Shown here piece after piece: positions 7,676-16,187 of a DNA stretch of 56,025 bases. The stretch comes from Alphaproteobacteria bacterium. GTDB lineage: Bacteria > Pseudomonadota > Alphaproteobacteria > Rs-D84 > CACZYB01. The stretch spans positions 1-56,025 of the forward strand of contig JAEDDP010000006.1 in assembly GCA_016297965.1 (NCBI GenBank). Direction: 5' to 3'. Numbering within the stretch: the stretch's first letter is position 1; every line of letters begins with the position of its first letter. The notes below the pieces were generated by a model. It saw only the letters and a program-made list of their open reading frames with translations, searched no databases and was not told the origin of the DNA. Both the position numbers and the translations under genes were made by a program.

Positions 7676-8947
7676 TTATTTAGAAAGCCTTGATTTTATG
7701 GTATCCATATCATAAACATCATCACAATTCCCAAGGGCAACCGCAGTAATATTTGATGAAAATATTTTGTTCGCAGTCCTTTTTATATCATCCATTGTAA
7801 TTGAATCAACAAGCTTCACCGAGTCTTCAAAAGGTATATGATGACCGAAATGTTGCATTTGACGACCAAGGATTCTTGCCCGTGCGGTTGCACTTTCCAA
7901 ACTCATCAAAAGACTTGATTTATACCCAACCTTCGCACGGTTAAATTCTTGTTCTGTAATACCTTCATTGCAAAACTTTATTATCTCCTTTGCCGTTGCA
8001 TCAATAACCGAGTTTAACTTTTCCGGTTCCGTTGATGTATAGATATAAAAATGTCCGGTATCAACATAATTTGTAATACTTGAATATATTGTGTAAACAA
8101 GGTTTTGTTTTTCCCTTACTTCCTGAAAAAGACGGGATGACATTCCACCACCCAATGTGTTGTTAAGGATGTTTTCACAAAATACTTCACGCCTGTCCTG
8201 TGAATTGGTTGCTTCAAATCCCAACATAAAGTGAATTTGTTCCAAATCTTTGTTCTTTTTAAAGTATCCACCAACATATTTTGCCGGCACAAGAGCAGGG
8301 CAACTTCCCGCTGGGACAAGGTGGTTAAAGTACTTTTCGGCAAGCTTTAATACATTATCATAATCAAAATTACCGGACACAATAAAATAAAGCTTGTCCG
8401 CACAATAATTTGCATTTATGTATGATTTAAGCATTGACGGAGTAATTGAACGAATGGTTTCATCACTTCCAAGTATTGCCCGTCCCAAGGCTTGGTCCGG
8501 ATATGCGGTTTCACTGTAATAATCATAAATTATGTCATCCGGTGTATCCAACGAACTGTAATATTCTTGAAGTATTACATTTCTTTCCTTATTCGTTTCA
8601 TTTTCATCAAAGATTGAATTTTGAATAATATCCGAAAGTATATCAACACTTACTTCTAAATATTCCTTTAATGTCTTTGTGTAATAAAAAGTATGGTCCT
8701 TTGAGGTATAGGCATTTATATCCCCGCCTATATCTTCAATAATTTCTGCAATATCGGTATAGGATTTTGTGGTTGTCCCCTTAAAAGCCATATGTTCCAA
8801 AAAATGTGAAATACCATTCAAATCATTTTCTTCACACCTTGATCCAACCGAAGCCCATACCCCACAAAATACAGATTCTATGGATGGATTGTAATCAGTT
8901 ATAACCGTAAGCCCGTTATTAAGTTTCGTAAATTTCACATCTTTCAT
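7676..8947 (-). CDS. M16 family zinc peptidase (MPP/PqqL-like)
   Basis: 423 residues, matching the single-unit processing-peptidase-like M16B members. The inverted zinc motif HFLEH is at residues 48-52 and the third ligand Glu follows 76 residues after His52 (VILQEYY, E128), as in active enzymes. The C-terminal half carries the M16 pattern GGGMSSRLFQEVREKQNLVY. Active M16B enzymes degrade peptides or process presequences; in alphaproteobacteria close relatives are soluble and cytoplasmic or periplasmic. No signal peptide is visible. Shine-Dalgarno AAAGAGGTAG. It sits after rubrerythrin on the same strand but a terminator lies between them. Confidence 0.9.
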   Translation of the reverse strand: MKDVKFTKLNNGLTVITDYNPSIESVFCGVWASVGSRCEENDLNGISHFLEHMAFKGTTTKSYTDIAEIIEDIGGDINAYTSKDHTFYYTKTLKEYLEVSVDILSDIIQNSIFDENETNKERNVILQEYYSSLDTPDDIIYDYYSETAYPDQALGRAILGSDETIRSITPSMLKSYINANYCADKLYFIVSGNFDYDNVLKLAEKYFNHLVPAGSCPALVPAKYVGGYFKKNKDLEQIHFMLGFEATNSQDRREVFCENILNNTLGGGMSSRLFQEVREKQNLVYTIYSSITNYVDTGHFYIYTSTEPEKLNSVIDATAKEIIKFCNEGITEQEFNRAKVGYKSSLLMSLESATARARILGRQMQHFGHHIPFEDSVKLVDSITMDDIKRTANKIFSSNITAVALGNCDDVYDMDTIKSRLSK

Positions 8948-9003
8948 TTTCTACCTCTTTTTAATGAAAAAATCCTACCATCAACAAACTGCAAAATCAA
9001 TAT

Positions 9004-9038
9004 GAAAAAAAGTGGAACTTTTGACGGTCCCACTTTAT
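9004..9038 (-). terminator. Terminator of the hpf-rubrerythrin unit
   Basis: Minus strand: AAAGTGGGAC pairs with GTTCCACTTT (one G-U pair), loop about 7 nt, followed by a T tract. It is placed after the rubrerythrin stop codon. Confidence 0.8.
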
Positions 9039-9055
9039 CATTATTAAGAATGTTA

Positions 9056-9634
9056 TTATTTCCAACATTCCCGTTTTCTTGCGAAATATCCCTTTTGATG
9101 TGCGCACGCAGGACACTTTTCTGGTGGTTCTGTGCCAATATGAAGATATCCACAATTTAAACATTCCCAAACAATTCTTTCGGATTTTTTGAATGTTTCA
9201 TCCTTTTGAAGTTCGGAAAGCAAAGTCAAATATCTTTCCTCATGGTGCTTTTCGGCAACGGAAATTGCACCCATAACTTGGGCTATTTCCTCAAAACCTT
9301 CCTCACGTGCAACCTTTGCAAACGAAGGATACATTTCTGTATATTCTTCTTTTTCGCCATTGGCTGCGGCAACAAGGTTTTCTGCGGTATCACCAATTAC
9401 ACCGGCAGGAAAATCCCATTCAATATGTACAAGTCCACCTTCCAAAAATTTGAAAAGACGTTCTGCATGTTCCTTTTCTTGGTTTGCAGTTTCTTCAAAA
9501 ACCTTTGAAATTTGGATGTATCCTTCCTTTTTTGCCTGTGATGCGAAAAAAGTATATCTGTTTCTTGCCTGTGATTCACCGGCAAATGCAATAAGTAAGT
9601 TTTTCTCTGTTTGTGTTCCTTTTAAACTAGGCAT
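9056..9634 (-). CDS. rbr: Rubrerythrin
   Basis: Rubrerythrin reduces hydrogen peroxide in the cytoplasm of anaerobes and microaerophiles using a diiron site fed by a rubredoxin-like iron. Both parts are present in 192 residues: a ferritin-like four-helix domain (GESQARNRYTFFA, ETANQEKEHAERL, AEKHHEERY supply the Glu/His ligands) and a C-terminal rubredoxin-like knuckle (CLNCGYLH ... CPACAH). The length is standard. Start has AAAGGAGAAT upstream. It begins 16 nt after the hpf stop codon, so the two are probably co-transcribed, linking oxidative stress defence with ribosome hibernation. Confidence 0.95.
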   Translation of the reverse strand: MPSLKGTQTEKNLLIAFAGESQARNRYTFFASQAKKEGYIQISKVFEETANQEKEHAERLFKFLEGGLVHIEWDFPAGVIGDTAENLVAAANGEKEEYTEMYPSFAKVAREEGFEEIAQVMGAISVAEKHHEERYLTLLSELQKDETFKKSERIVWECLNCGYLHIGTEPPEKCPACAHQKGYFARKRECWK

Positions 9635-9649
9635 AGTCTGTATTCTCCT

Positions 9650-9946
9650 TTATTTATGAAATTTTTCTTTTTCCGAAATCTTTATTATTTGAGTTTCAAC
9701 ATCTGCGATTCCTGCATTAAAGGCAAGATAAGCATCGTCATCTTCGGCCTTTGCGAAAATTTCCGAACCCTTTATTTGTGCCCTTATAGAAGCAGAAACC
9801 TTTTTATGTGGTGCGGATGAAAAAACAACATTCATACTTATAATATCAAGGTTATATTTTTCCACCTTTTTTTGAATTGATGATTTTACATATTCTGTAA
9901 GGGATTCACCTACATCAAAACTTTGTCCGATAACTTGTATTATCAT
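9650..9946 (-). CDS. hpf: Ribosome hibernation promoting factor, short form
   Basis: 98 residues of the HPF/RaiA (sigma-54 modulation) family, which bind the decoding region of idle 30S subunits. Recognised by MIIQVIGQSFDVGESLTEYVKSSIQKKVEKY at the N-terminus (quoted in two parts of the conserved beta-alpha fold) and ASIRAQIKGSEIFAKAEDDDAYLAFN later. The long-form dimerisation domain is absent. The start at 9946 is chosen because GGAGG lies 7 nt upstream; the frame is open to 10057. Rubrerythrin follows. Its start region shares 17 identical bases with the SH3 gene at 3944-3960. Confidence 0.88.
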   Translation of the reverse strand: MIIQVIGQSFDVGESLTEYVKSSIQKKVEKYNLDIISMNVVFSSAPHKKVSASIRAQIKGSEIFAKAEDDDAYLAFNAGIADVETQIIKISEKEKFHK

Positions 9947-9983
9947 AAAAGACCTCCATATATACGTTGTAAACCTACTATCA

Positions 9984-10012
9984 TATATAGTATTTTTTTT
10001 TATTCTTTTCAA
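9984..10012 (-). promoter_or_regulatory. Candidate promoter of hpf-rbr
   Basis: Minus strand: -35 TTGAAA (10007-10012), 17-nt spacer, -10 TATATA (9984-9989). Confidence 0.5.
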
Positions 10013-10022
10013 TAAATATTTT

Positions 10023-10051
10023 TTTACTTTTGACGAAAAGTGTGATACAAT
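10023..10051 (+). promoter_or_regulatory. Candidate promoter of the secreted coiled-coil pair
   Basis: -35 TTTACT (10023-10028), 17-nt spacer, -10 TACAAT (10046-10051), followed at 10085 by the first gene. Same form as the glgX promoter. Confidence 0.5.
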
Positions 10052-10084
10052 AGGCAATAATAGTGTTAAAATTAAGGTAAAGTA

Positions 10085-11563
10085 ATGAAAAAATTATTAA
10101 CAATTTTGAGTCTTGTTTTGTTTGTAATATGCGGGGTTAATGTCTATTCCGCAACCAAGACAACCAAAAAATCATCAAAGGGTGTTCGTGCATCAAGCAA
10201 TAAAACATCATCCGCCAGTACATCCCGTGGAAGATCCGGTTCTGCAAAATCTGTACGTACGGGTTCTTCCCGTTCACTTCGCGCATCTGCTGTTTCTTCG
10301 GCTTCATCTGACGCTTCAACAACTGATGCAACGGCAACTGAATCCAAACAAACAAGCGAATTTGCAAAATGTATGGATACAATATGTCTTTCAAGTACGG
10401 CGGAAGAAAAGGGAAGATGCCGTTGTTCATCACAACTTCCCCGTATTGAAAAAGTTCTTCGTGATATTGATAAAATTACGAACGAAGCGGACGAAAAAAA
10501 CAAAAATCTTGAAACCATAATGAATGTTGTAAATACATCAAGTGTTGATGAAACCGTTGGCAACGTGTACGAAAACATAAACACTATTGAAAAGAAATCA
10601 AAGGTTATGGCAAGCAAGAAAACTGATTTAAAAACAAATGTTATGGAAGGTATCTCTCTATATAAGGAGGCAATGAAACAATGTAAACCCCACCTTTCAT
10701 CAAAGTCAGTGGATGAAGCAAATGCCATCAAAAACGATTATGATACACAAATAGAAACCGATTGTTCTGCATATACGACGGTATTAAAGGATAAGGCCGA
10801 TAATGCCTCAAACCTTCTTGTTCAGGCACAAAAAAATCAGGAAATGTTTGAGGAACAAGAGTATAAAAAGTTGAATCAATTAAGTACCGATGCTTGCTAT
10901 GTTGAATACGAAAGTTGTATGAAAACACAATGCGGTGAAAACTTTACCGGATGTCAAAATTCGGCAAAACGTTCGGCAAATTTAAAGAAATGTCAGGCGA
11001 TAAACTACGGTAAATGTGAACAAAATAAATCCGTTGTTATCCTTCAACTTCAAAAATACATTGATAAAATGTTGGAAAAGGAAAGATTGGCACAAAATTG
11101 TCGTTCATCAATGGGACAAATTGTCAACGGAAAATGTATGTACCGTGTTATTTATGCTGCCGATTCTTGCAACGGTGTTTTTAAAAGCAATTCTTGCGGT
11201 GATATGGATGAAAAATGGTTCCTTCCTGGATACAGGGTTACCTGTGCGGATGAAGATGGTGATTTTAAGAACCTAGTTGATGGATGTTATGAAAGTTGCT
11301 ATCTTGTTGGCTCAAATAAGGAACAAAGGTATATCGGAACAAACAAAAGTCAAAGAAAAAGACATAAAGTTAGAAAGGGAATTTTTGGTGTTCTCACCGG
11401 TGGTCTTAGCCTTCTTATCGAAAAAGGTTTTGGTGATGATCCTCTTGGATTAGGTATCCAATGTAAAAGAGGGGGTGAGCGAGATAGATATACATTGCCA
11501 GTACCTAATGGTTGGGGAATTGATGGATACCCAGTTAGTGAAGAGTTTAAAAAGGAATTTTAA
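10085..11563 (+). CDS. Secreted Ser/Lys-rich coiled-coil protein with Cys-rich C-terminal half
   Basis: 492 residues; signal peptide about 1-22 (MKKLLTILSLVLFVICG, cleavage near VYSA). Residues ~23-90 are a low-complexity Ser/Arg/Lys/Ala segment. From ~95 a helical region contains spaced Cys (CMDTICLSS, RCRCSSQLPRIEKVL), then long coiled coil to ~280, then a Cys-rich stretch (ACYVEYESCMKTQCGENFTGC). The tail ends near a basic KSQRKRHKVRKGIFG segment. Its helix around DCSAYTTVLKDKADNASNLL resembles one in the next gene (SCDEYESALIKQTSSKKAKV), so the two are probably paralogues. No known family is recognised. The next gene starts at the base after the stop. Confidence 0.6.
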   Translation: MKKLLTILSLVLFVICGVNVYSATKTTKKSSKGVRASSNKTSSASTSRGRSGSAKSVRTGSSRSLRASAVSSASSDASTTDATATESKQTSEFAKCMDTICLSSTAEEKGRCRCSSQLPRIEKVLRDIDKITNEADEKNKNLETIMNVVNTSSVDETVGNVYENINTIEKKSKVMASKKTDLKTNVMEGISLYKEAMKQCKPHLSSKSVDEANAIKNDYDTQIETDCSAYTTVLKDKADNASNLLVQAQKNQEMFEEQEYKKLNQLSTDACYVEYESCMKTQCGENFTGCQNSAKRSANLKKCQAINYGKCEQNKSVVILQLQKYIDKMLEKERLAQNCRSSMGQIVNGKCMYRVIYAADSCNGVFKSNSCGDMDEKWFLPGYRVTCADEDGDFKNLVDGCYESCYLVGSNKEQRYIGTNKSQRKRHKVRKGIFGVLTGGLSLLIEKGFGDDPLGLGIQCKRGGERDRYTLPVPNGWGIDGYPVSEEFKKEF

Positions 11564-12553
11564 ATGAAAAAGTTTGTTGGTTTTATTATTTGTTTGGTTT
11601 GTTTTGGTTTTATTTCCAATGATGTCTTTTCCGCCCGCCGGACAGTAAGGGCCCGTGGGGCAAGGGGTACAAAAAAACGTTCAGCCGCCTCATCATCCGG
11701 ACTTACCACAAAAACAACAAAAAAGAAAAGTACGACAACCGGAACCAAAACCTCAACCCAAAAGGCTCCTTCTTCATACTCAAAGGCATCCTCTAAATCA
11801 TCATCAAAGGATGATACGGGGGAAAAATTAAGTACCGAAGAACAATGTATATATGATGCCCTTGACACTCTTTTGACCGGTGAATGCAGTTTTTTAAATG
11901 ATAAAAGCTTGATTAAGGAGCTTTCAAATCCACTTTATTGTGTGTATAGCTATAAATCAAAAAATAAAACGGACAGTGTGTTTAACTATTACCTTTATCA
12001 AAACTATGGTATAAAGGAAGCAAATGTTAAATCTTCCGATGCATCCGTTAAAATTTCTGATTCGCCAAAGGGGGCAGCGGGATATTATCAATACATCCTT
12101 GATGGATTGGAAGATGGCAGTTTAAGAGAAAGCAAGATTTTGGATTTCATTACCGAACACGTACTTGATACCGAAACCGTTTCAACTGAGGAATATTCCG
12201 CAATTATGGGAAAATCTGTTGAAAGTACCTATATTGTTATGAATGTTGTTAAAAACGATATTGAACAGTGCCGTAAGGCCGCGAAAAAGACAATTCAAAC
12301 CTGTGGTGTTGCAACCAATGCTGAAATACAGGAAAAAATTGCTGACAGTTGCGATGAATACGAAAGCGCCCTTATAAAACAAACTTCATCCAAAAAGGCA
12401 AAGGTTATGGATTCTTCATCAAAATTGATTGAGGTATTAAAGCAACGTTATGAAACCGAAGATGAAGGTGAAACAAAGGATACAACTATAACCGAAGATT
12501 CAAAGGATGGTGAAACAGCTTCCACATCCGATGATTCGGCTTCTTCAAAATAA
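11564..12553 (+). CDS. Secreted Ser/Thr/Lys-rich coiled-coil protein, partner of the preceding gene
   Basis: 329 residues; signal peptide about 1-23 (MKKFVGFIICLVCFGFIS, cleavage near VFSA), then a ~65-residue basic and Ser/Thr-rich stretch, then a mostly helical domain with paired Cys (EQCIYDALDTLLTGEC, QCRKAAKKTIQTCG, SCDEYESAL). The C-terminal 25 residues are acidic and disordered. Start codon follows the previous stop directly, with AAAAAGGAATTTTAA as Shine-Dalgarno, so the pair is translationally coupled. Same architecture as the 492-residue protein upstream. Function unknown; an envelope-structural role is only a guess. Confidence 0.6.
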   Translation: MKKFVGFIICLVCFGFISNDVFSARRTVRARGARGTKKRSAASSSGLTTKTTKKKSTTTGTKTSTQKAPSSYSKASSKSSSKDDTGEKLSTEEQCIYDALDTLLTGECSFLNDKSLIKELSNPLYCVYSYKSKNKTDSVFNYYLYQNYGIKEANVKSSDASVKISDSPKGAAGYYQYILDGLEDGSLRESKILDFITEHVLDTETVSTEEYSAIMGKSVESTYIVMNVVKNDIEQCRKAAKKTIQTCGVATNAEIQEKIADSCDEYESALIKQTSSKKAKVMDSSSKLIEVLKQRYETEDEGETKDTTITEDSKDGETASTSDDSASSK

Positions 12554-12602
12554 TCTTTAAATTTTTGTAAATATTTTTGTATAAATTCGGAAAAAGGAAA
12601 AT

Positions 12603-12627
12603 AAAAAAAGGAGGACACAAATCCTCC
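12603..12627 (-). terminator. Terminator of rpmJ
   Basis: GGAGGA (12610-12615) pairs with TCCTCC (12622-12627). On the minus strand it is followed by seven T (12609-12603). It may also stop transcripts arriving from the plus-strand genes, though the T tract on that side is poor. Confidence 0.75.
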
Positions 12628-12654
12628 CTTTAAACTTTTTAACACACGGAAAAA

Positions 12655-12777
12655 TTAACCCTGTCTTGCATTAAATCTTGGATTCTTTTTATCAATTGCA
12701 AAAACTCTTTTTCCACGACGAATCAACTGAACATTTCCACGTTTTCTTGCTGATTTCAAAGAACTTTTAGTTTTCAT
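12655..12777 (-). CDS. rpmJ: 50S ribosomal protein bL36, zinc-free (type B) form
   Basis: A 40-residue gene read on the minus strand starting MKTKSSLKSARKRGN and ending NKKNPRFNARQG-like (KKNPRFNARQG), the signature of type B bL36. The Cys/His zinc ligands of the type A form are absent; there is no Cys at all. bL36 is a small basic protein of the large subunit near the peptidyl transferase region. Shine-Dalgarno GAGG lies 8 nt before the ATG. The gene stands alone, not in a ribosomal operon, as is usual for this form in alphaproteobacteria. Confidence 0.93.
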   Translation of the reverse strand: MKTKSSLKSARKRGNVQLIRRGKRVFAIDKKNPRFNARQG

Positions 12778-12923
12778 TTTTAAACCTCATATTTTCAAAT
12801 TATGTGGCATATAATATATGTATTTAACCAAAATGTCAAGTAAATCTTGTATTTTTATATAGGGTAAATATATTTTGGTGCAAACTTTAATATCGGTCAT
12901 TTAACATATTGATTTTACAAAAC

Positions 12924-12968
12924 GTGAAAAAATTTTTTGAAAAAGTGAAAATTTTTTGTGGAAATTTC
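12924..12968 (+). repeat. Phased A/T repeats upstream of the XRE regulator
   Basis: GTGAAAAAATTTTTTG at 12924-12939 and GTGAAAATTTTTTG at 12945-12958 begin exactly 21 bp apart (two helical turns); a third weaker copy GTGGAAATTTC lies at 12958-12968. They lie 60-100 bp before the regulator start and could be its own operators or an intrinsically bent upstream element. Confidence 0.4.
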
Positions 12969-13025
12969 AAAAAAAGCTTTATATATTTGATTTGTAATAT
13001 TTATTTTAAATATAAGGAGATTGTG

Positions 13026-14024
13026 ATGGAAGAAATTATTTTCCCTAATAAAATACGAATTTTAAGAAAAATGTCCGGCAAATCTATGCAGGATTTGGCT
13101 GATAAACTTGGTGTAAGTCTTTCCGCTATATCAAAAATTGAAAAAGGATACAGAAAGATTGACCAAGAACAAATGATGATTGTGGCAAATTTCCTTGGTT
13201 GTTCAATGACTGATATTTTTATTTCAGAGGAAGAAGAGGACGAAATCGTACTTAATGCTTGGAAAAAGGAAATTGAACGCCGTGTTCAACTTAACCAAAA
13301 TAACGGGCTTAAAATTTTTGGTGCGGGACTTCGTTATATCAGAACAAACAAAAATATGACCTTGATTGAAGTTGCCGAACAGGCTGGCCTTACTCTTTCC
13401 GTTTATCACAGAATTGAAATCGGTCAACGTGAGGTTTATGAACAGGAATTGTTCAACATTGCCCGCGCTCTTGGTATGACAACAAAGGAAGTATTAACAA
13501 AGATTTACGAATTGAAAAAGGACGGAAGTCTTGACCGTTTCATCAATGCAAATACAAATCCAATGGATTCCATTTCAAAGATGAGTGATATTCTTAAAAC
13601 AACGGAAAATGTTTATACTCCATCTGGTGTTATTAAGTTTAATAAGGTTCTTGTTTATTCAAAAACTTTGGAAAATGGAAATATGATTGTGGATAAGGCG
13701 GGAAAGGATTATATGGTTTTCCCAATGTCCGATAAAAAGGTTGAAAGCATTTATGCACTTGAACTTTCAAGTCGTCGCCTTGGCAATATTATTCCAACTC
13801 GTTCAATCTTGTTTGTTGATGCCAACCAGGCAGTTCGCAGTGGCGATATTGCAGTACAGGTTTTATCCGATATGGAAGACAAAATGGAAATTCGTTTGGT
13901 AAGTGTAAAGGAAGATATCAACGGAAAGTTTTATGGTGTAATGTATAATCCAGATGAAAAGGTTGAATTAAGTCAATCCGATTTGGCTTCATTGCAAAGG
14001 GTTATACTTATTTCTATGAACTAA
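13026..14024 (+). CDS. XRE-family regulator with two helix-turn-helix domains and a LexA-like tail
   Basis: 332 residues from the ATG at 13026, which follows AAGGAGATTGTG; the frame is open from 12909 without a better signal. Two complete Cro/C1-type HTH domains are visible, residues ~8-65 (SMQDLADKLGVSLSAISKIEKGYRKI) in outline and ~98-157 (TLIEVAEQAGLTLSVYHRIEIGQ). The C-terminal third resembles the S24/LexA beta domain (GNIIPTRSILFVDANQAVRSGDIAVQVL in pattern), but I cannot identify a convincing Ser-Lys dyad, so it may be a non-cleaving dimerisation or sensing domain. It may control itself and the genes that follow. Confidence 0.8.
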   Translation: MEEIIFPNKIRILRKMSGKSMQDLADKLGVSLSAISKIEKGYRKIDQEQMMIVANFLGCSMTDIFISEEEEDEIVLNAWKKEIERRVQLNQNNGLKIFGAGLRYIRTNKNMTLIEVAEQAGLTLSVYHRIEIGQREVYEQELFNIARALGMTTKEVLTKIYELKKDGSLDRFINANTNPMDSISKMSDILKTTENVYTPSGVIKFNKVLVYSKTLENGNMIVDKAGKDYMVFPMSDKKVESIYALELSSRRLGNIIPTRSILFVDANQAVRSGDIAVQVLSDMEDKMEIRLVSVKEDINGKFYGVMYNPDEKVELSQSDLASLQRVILISMN

Positions 14025-14044
14025 ATTTAATTGGTTTGAGGGGG

Positions 14045-14086
14045 AGAAGCCCTTTATTTACATAAATTTTGTTTATTTGGGCTTCT
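14045..14086 (+). terminator. Hairpin between regulator and the paralogue pair
   Basis: AGAAGCCC (14045-14052) pairs perfectly with GGGCTTCT (14079-14086) across a 26-nt AT-rich loop. The following T tract is short (TATTT), so it could be a weak terminator or a translation-control element; the next ATG is 11 nt later and has no clear Shine-Dalgarno. Confidence 0.4.
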
Positions 14087-14096
14087 TATTTGGTTG

Positions 14097-14879
14097 ATGG
14101 ATAAAAATAATAAAGATGTAAGCTTTGCCGAACATCAGGCGCGGGAAAAGGCACTAACCATTGGTAAAAGGTATCTAAATATCTTTCACCAATTGCATGT
14201 TATTACCGCTGGGATTGAAACTTTAAACAAAGATTTTCTTTCTTTGCCGGATAATGTGGTTCAAATTTTGCCGGAACTTGCCGGTGGGTTAAAGTTTTAT
14301 CAACACATTCAAAATTTAAAAAGTGGTGCAACTCCGATAAATAAGATTGAGGCGGACTTGCTTCCATTCGGAAAGGATGTTTTTGATTCAAAGGAGCTTT
14401 TTAATCAATATACTGATTTTACGGCGCCTTCCTCTGGGGTTTCACATTCATTTACAAATGCTTCTTATTCAAGTTCACCGGTTGAAAAATCCGAACCAAC
14501 AATGAGTTCAACATCCGATGATTATGGTAATTTATTTGAAATGCTTCGTTCATTTCAACCAACACCACAAAACCTTAATGATTTTAAATCGTCCGAAACA
14601 ATAAAGGATTTGGGACCAAATTGGAAAGTTGAAATTCAACGGATTCTTTCAAATTCTGGGGCAAGTGATACTGCAAAATTGAAAAAGAATTTTGAAAATC
14701 TTTGTATTTTTGATACGGCATTGGATATTTGGGAAGAATGTGTTGCTTTGGTAAAAAATCCACGCAAAAAGTCAAGGGAAGAAATTCAATCCAACCTTTC
14801 AAATTATCAAAAATATTTGAATATGTTTGGTAAGGGCGGACAGGATTTATATGAAAAGGTAAAGGCTTTGGCCTCTTAA
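14097..14879 (+). CDS. Unknown protein with a C-terminal NWK/ALxIW/LYEK domain (paralogue 1)
   Basis: 260 residues, no signal peptide or membrane segment, so probably cytoplasmic. The frame extends one codon further to a TTG, but the ATG at 14097 is preferred. The N-terminal ~110 residues are helical (EHQAREKALTIGKRYLNIFHQL); a Ser-rich linker follows; the C-terminal ~110 residues contain GPNWKVEIQRIL, ALDIWEECVALV and NYQKYLNMFGKGGQDLYEK, matched closely by the next gene. I do not recognise a known family. It begins 72 nt after the XRE regulator and is followed after 13 nt by its paralogue. Confidence 0.65.
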   Translation: MDKNNKDVSFAEHQAREKALTIGKRYLNIFHQLHVITAGIETLNKDFLSLPDNVVQILPELAGGLKFYQHIQNLKSGATPINKIEADLLPFGKDVFDSKELFNQYTDFTAPSSGVSHSFTNASYSSSPVEKSEPTMSSTSDDYGNLFEMLRSFQPTPQNLNDFKSSETIKDLGPNWKVEIQRILSNSGASDTAKLKKNFENLCIFDTALDIWEECVALVKNPRKKSREEIQSNLSNYQKYLNMFGKGGQDLYEKVKALAS

Positions 14880-14892
14880 CATACAGGGAAAA

Positions 14893-16113
14893 ATGATGGG
14901 AGTATTAAAAGATTTCTTCAAACATAAAACTACAATCCATGATGTTTTGTCATCATTGGACAGTTTTTCAAATGATGTAAAGTCTTTGAATATCTTCCGT
15001 GGTAATGCACTTTCATATTTTGGCACAAATTGGAAATTCAATTTGGAAATGTATATTTCGTCGCTTTCAAATACCGATAGGGCAAAATATTATGAACTTT
15101 TCAAAAATGTCCTTGATTATGAAAAGGCATTAAATATTTGGACTTCGGCAATGCAAATTGTTAATTCATCAAAATCCGTATCTGCCGATATTTTAAAAAA
15201 TATGTCCGAATATAAGTTGTATCTTTTAAAGTTCGGAATTGAAGGAAAACGCCTTTACGAAAAATTGACGACTCAACTTGGGATTCCAGAAAATGGTGAT
15301 GATGAAAAAATTATCCCACCTGTTGCCCGTGATGTGGTAAGGGATGATACGCAATCTGAAATTATTGAGGATGAAAAGGTGGAACCTGAAACTACCACTG
15401 TGGTTGATGCCATTCATAAAGGTACGGATATTAAACCTACGACTATCACAAATGAAACAGTGAAAGATAAGACGGAAGAACCAGTTCAAAATGCGGATGA
15501 TGATGAGAATAAAAAAGAACCCGTTGATGACGATATTGAAAATCCCGCAAATAATGAGTATCGGCAAAAATTAAGACAAAAAATCCTTCAAAAGGTTCAC
15601 GATATTGAACTTTTAAATAACGAAAAAAATAATGCCGAAAAGCCTGCTGAACCATCGGATGAAGAGGGAAAAACGGTGGGGCAAAAGCCTGAGGCTGATT
15701 CGGTAAATGTTTCAAAGCCGGCACCAAAGGTTAATAAAACCGTTAATACTCCATCCCCCCAATCACATAATGATGATACACAAAATTCTGATTGGGATAT
15801 TCAAAACTTCAAACGAATAGAGGATTTTTTATCCAACTCCCGTGAAATTATGTCTGCGATTTGTTTATATAAAAATGTTCCATCATTGGAAGAATACAAA
15901 TACTATGGTTTCATAATTGACACCATTGATTATTTGATTGAACGCGGAAACAAAATTTTATCCGAAAAATCGGATGATGTTTTGGATATGGCATTTGATG
16001 GTGGACGTCAAGGATTAAAAAATATAATTGCCAGTTACGAAGGGCAAAAAACCGATGAAATAGTTTTACCAGAGCCAGAGGAAGAAAGCCATCACCAAAC
16101 AGATGAATCCTGA
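14893..16113 (+). CDS. Unknown protein with an N-terminal NWK/ALxIW/LYEK domain (paralogue 2)
   Basis: 406 residues, predicted soluble. The homologous domain is here at the N-terminus, residues ~25-135 (GTNWKFNLEMYI, ALNIWTSAMQIV, EYKLYLLKFGIEGKRLYEK). A long acidic, Glu/Asp/Lys/Pro-rich linker (~140-300) leads to a second helical domain at ~305-390 (FKRIEDFLSNSREIMSAICL, IDTIDYLIERGNKIL). Start has AGGG upstream; two ATG codons stand in tandem. Domain order differs from paralogue 1, suggesting duplication with reshuffling. It lies 74 nt before a secretin-like lipoprotein gene. Function unknown. Confidence 0.65.
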   Translation: MMGVLKDFFKHKTTIHDVLSSLDSFSNDVKSLNIFRGNALSYFGTNWKFNLEMYISSLSNTDRAKYYELFKNVLDYEKALNIWTSAMQIVNSSKSVSADILKNMSEYKLYLLKFGIEGKRLYEKLTTQLGIPENGDDEKIIPPVARDVVRDDTQSEIIEDEKVEPETTTVVDAIHKGTDIKPTTITNETVKDKTEEPVQNADDDENKKEPVDDDIENPANNEYRQKLRQKILQKVHDIELLNNEKNNAEKPAEPSDEEGKTVGQKPEADSVNVSKPAPKVNKTVNTPSPQSHNDDTQNSDWDIQNFKRIEDFLSNSREIMSAICLYKNVPSLEEYKYYGFIIDTIDYLIERGNKILSEKSDDVLDMAFDGGRQGLKNIIASYEGQKTDEIVLPEPEEESHHQTDES

Positions 16114-16187
16114 TATTTACATTATAAATTTTTTTATGGTATTTAACAAAAATATTGATTAAAATAGAACAAAAATTAGGAAGTAAA

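Noticed and set aside
9974..9999. TACTAT-ATAGTA hairpin with T tract as a plus-strand terminator
   Set aside because: The stem is only A/T pairs and no plus-strand gene precedes it; it overlaps the hpf promoter region.
12901..13025. Longer XRE start at 12909
   Set aside because: The extra residues are low-complexity (KNVKKFFEKVKIF) and lack a ribosome site; AAGGAG precedes the ATG at 13026.
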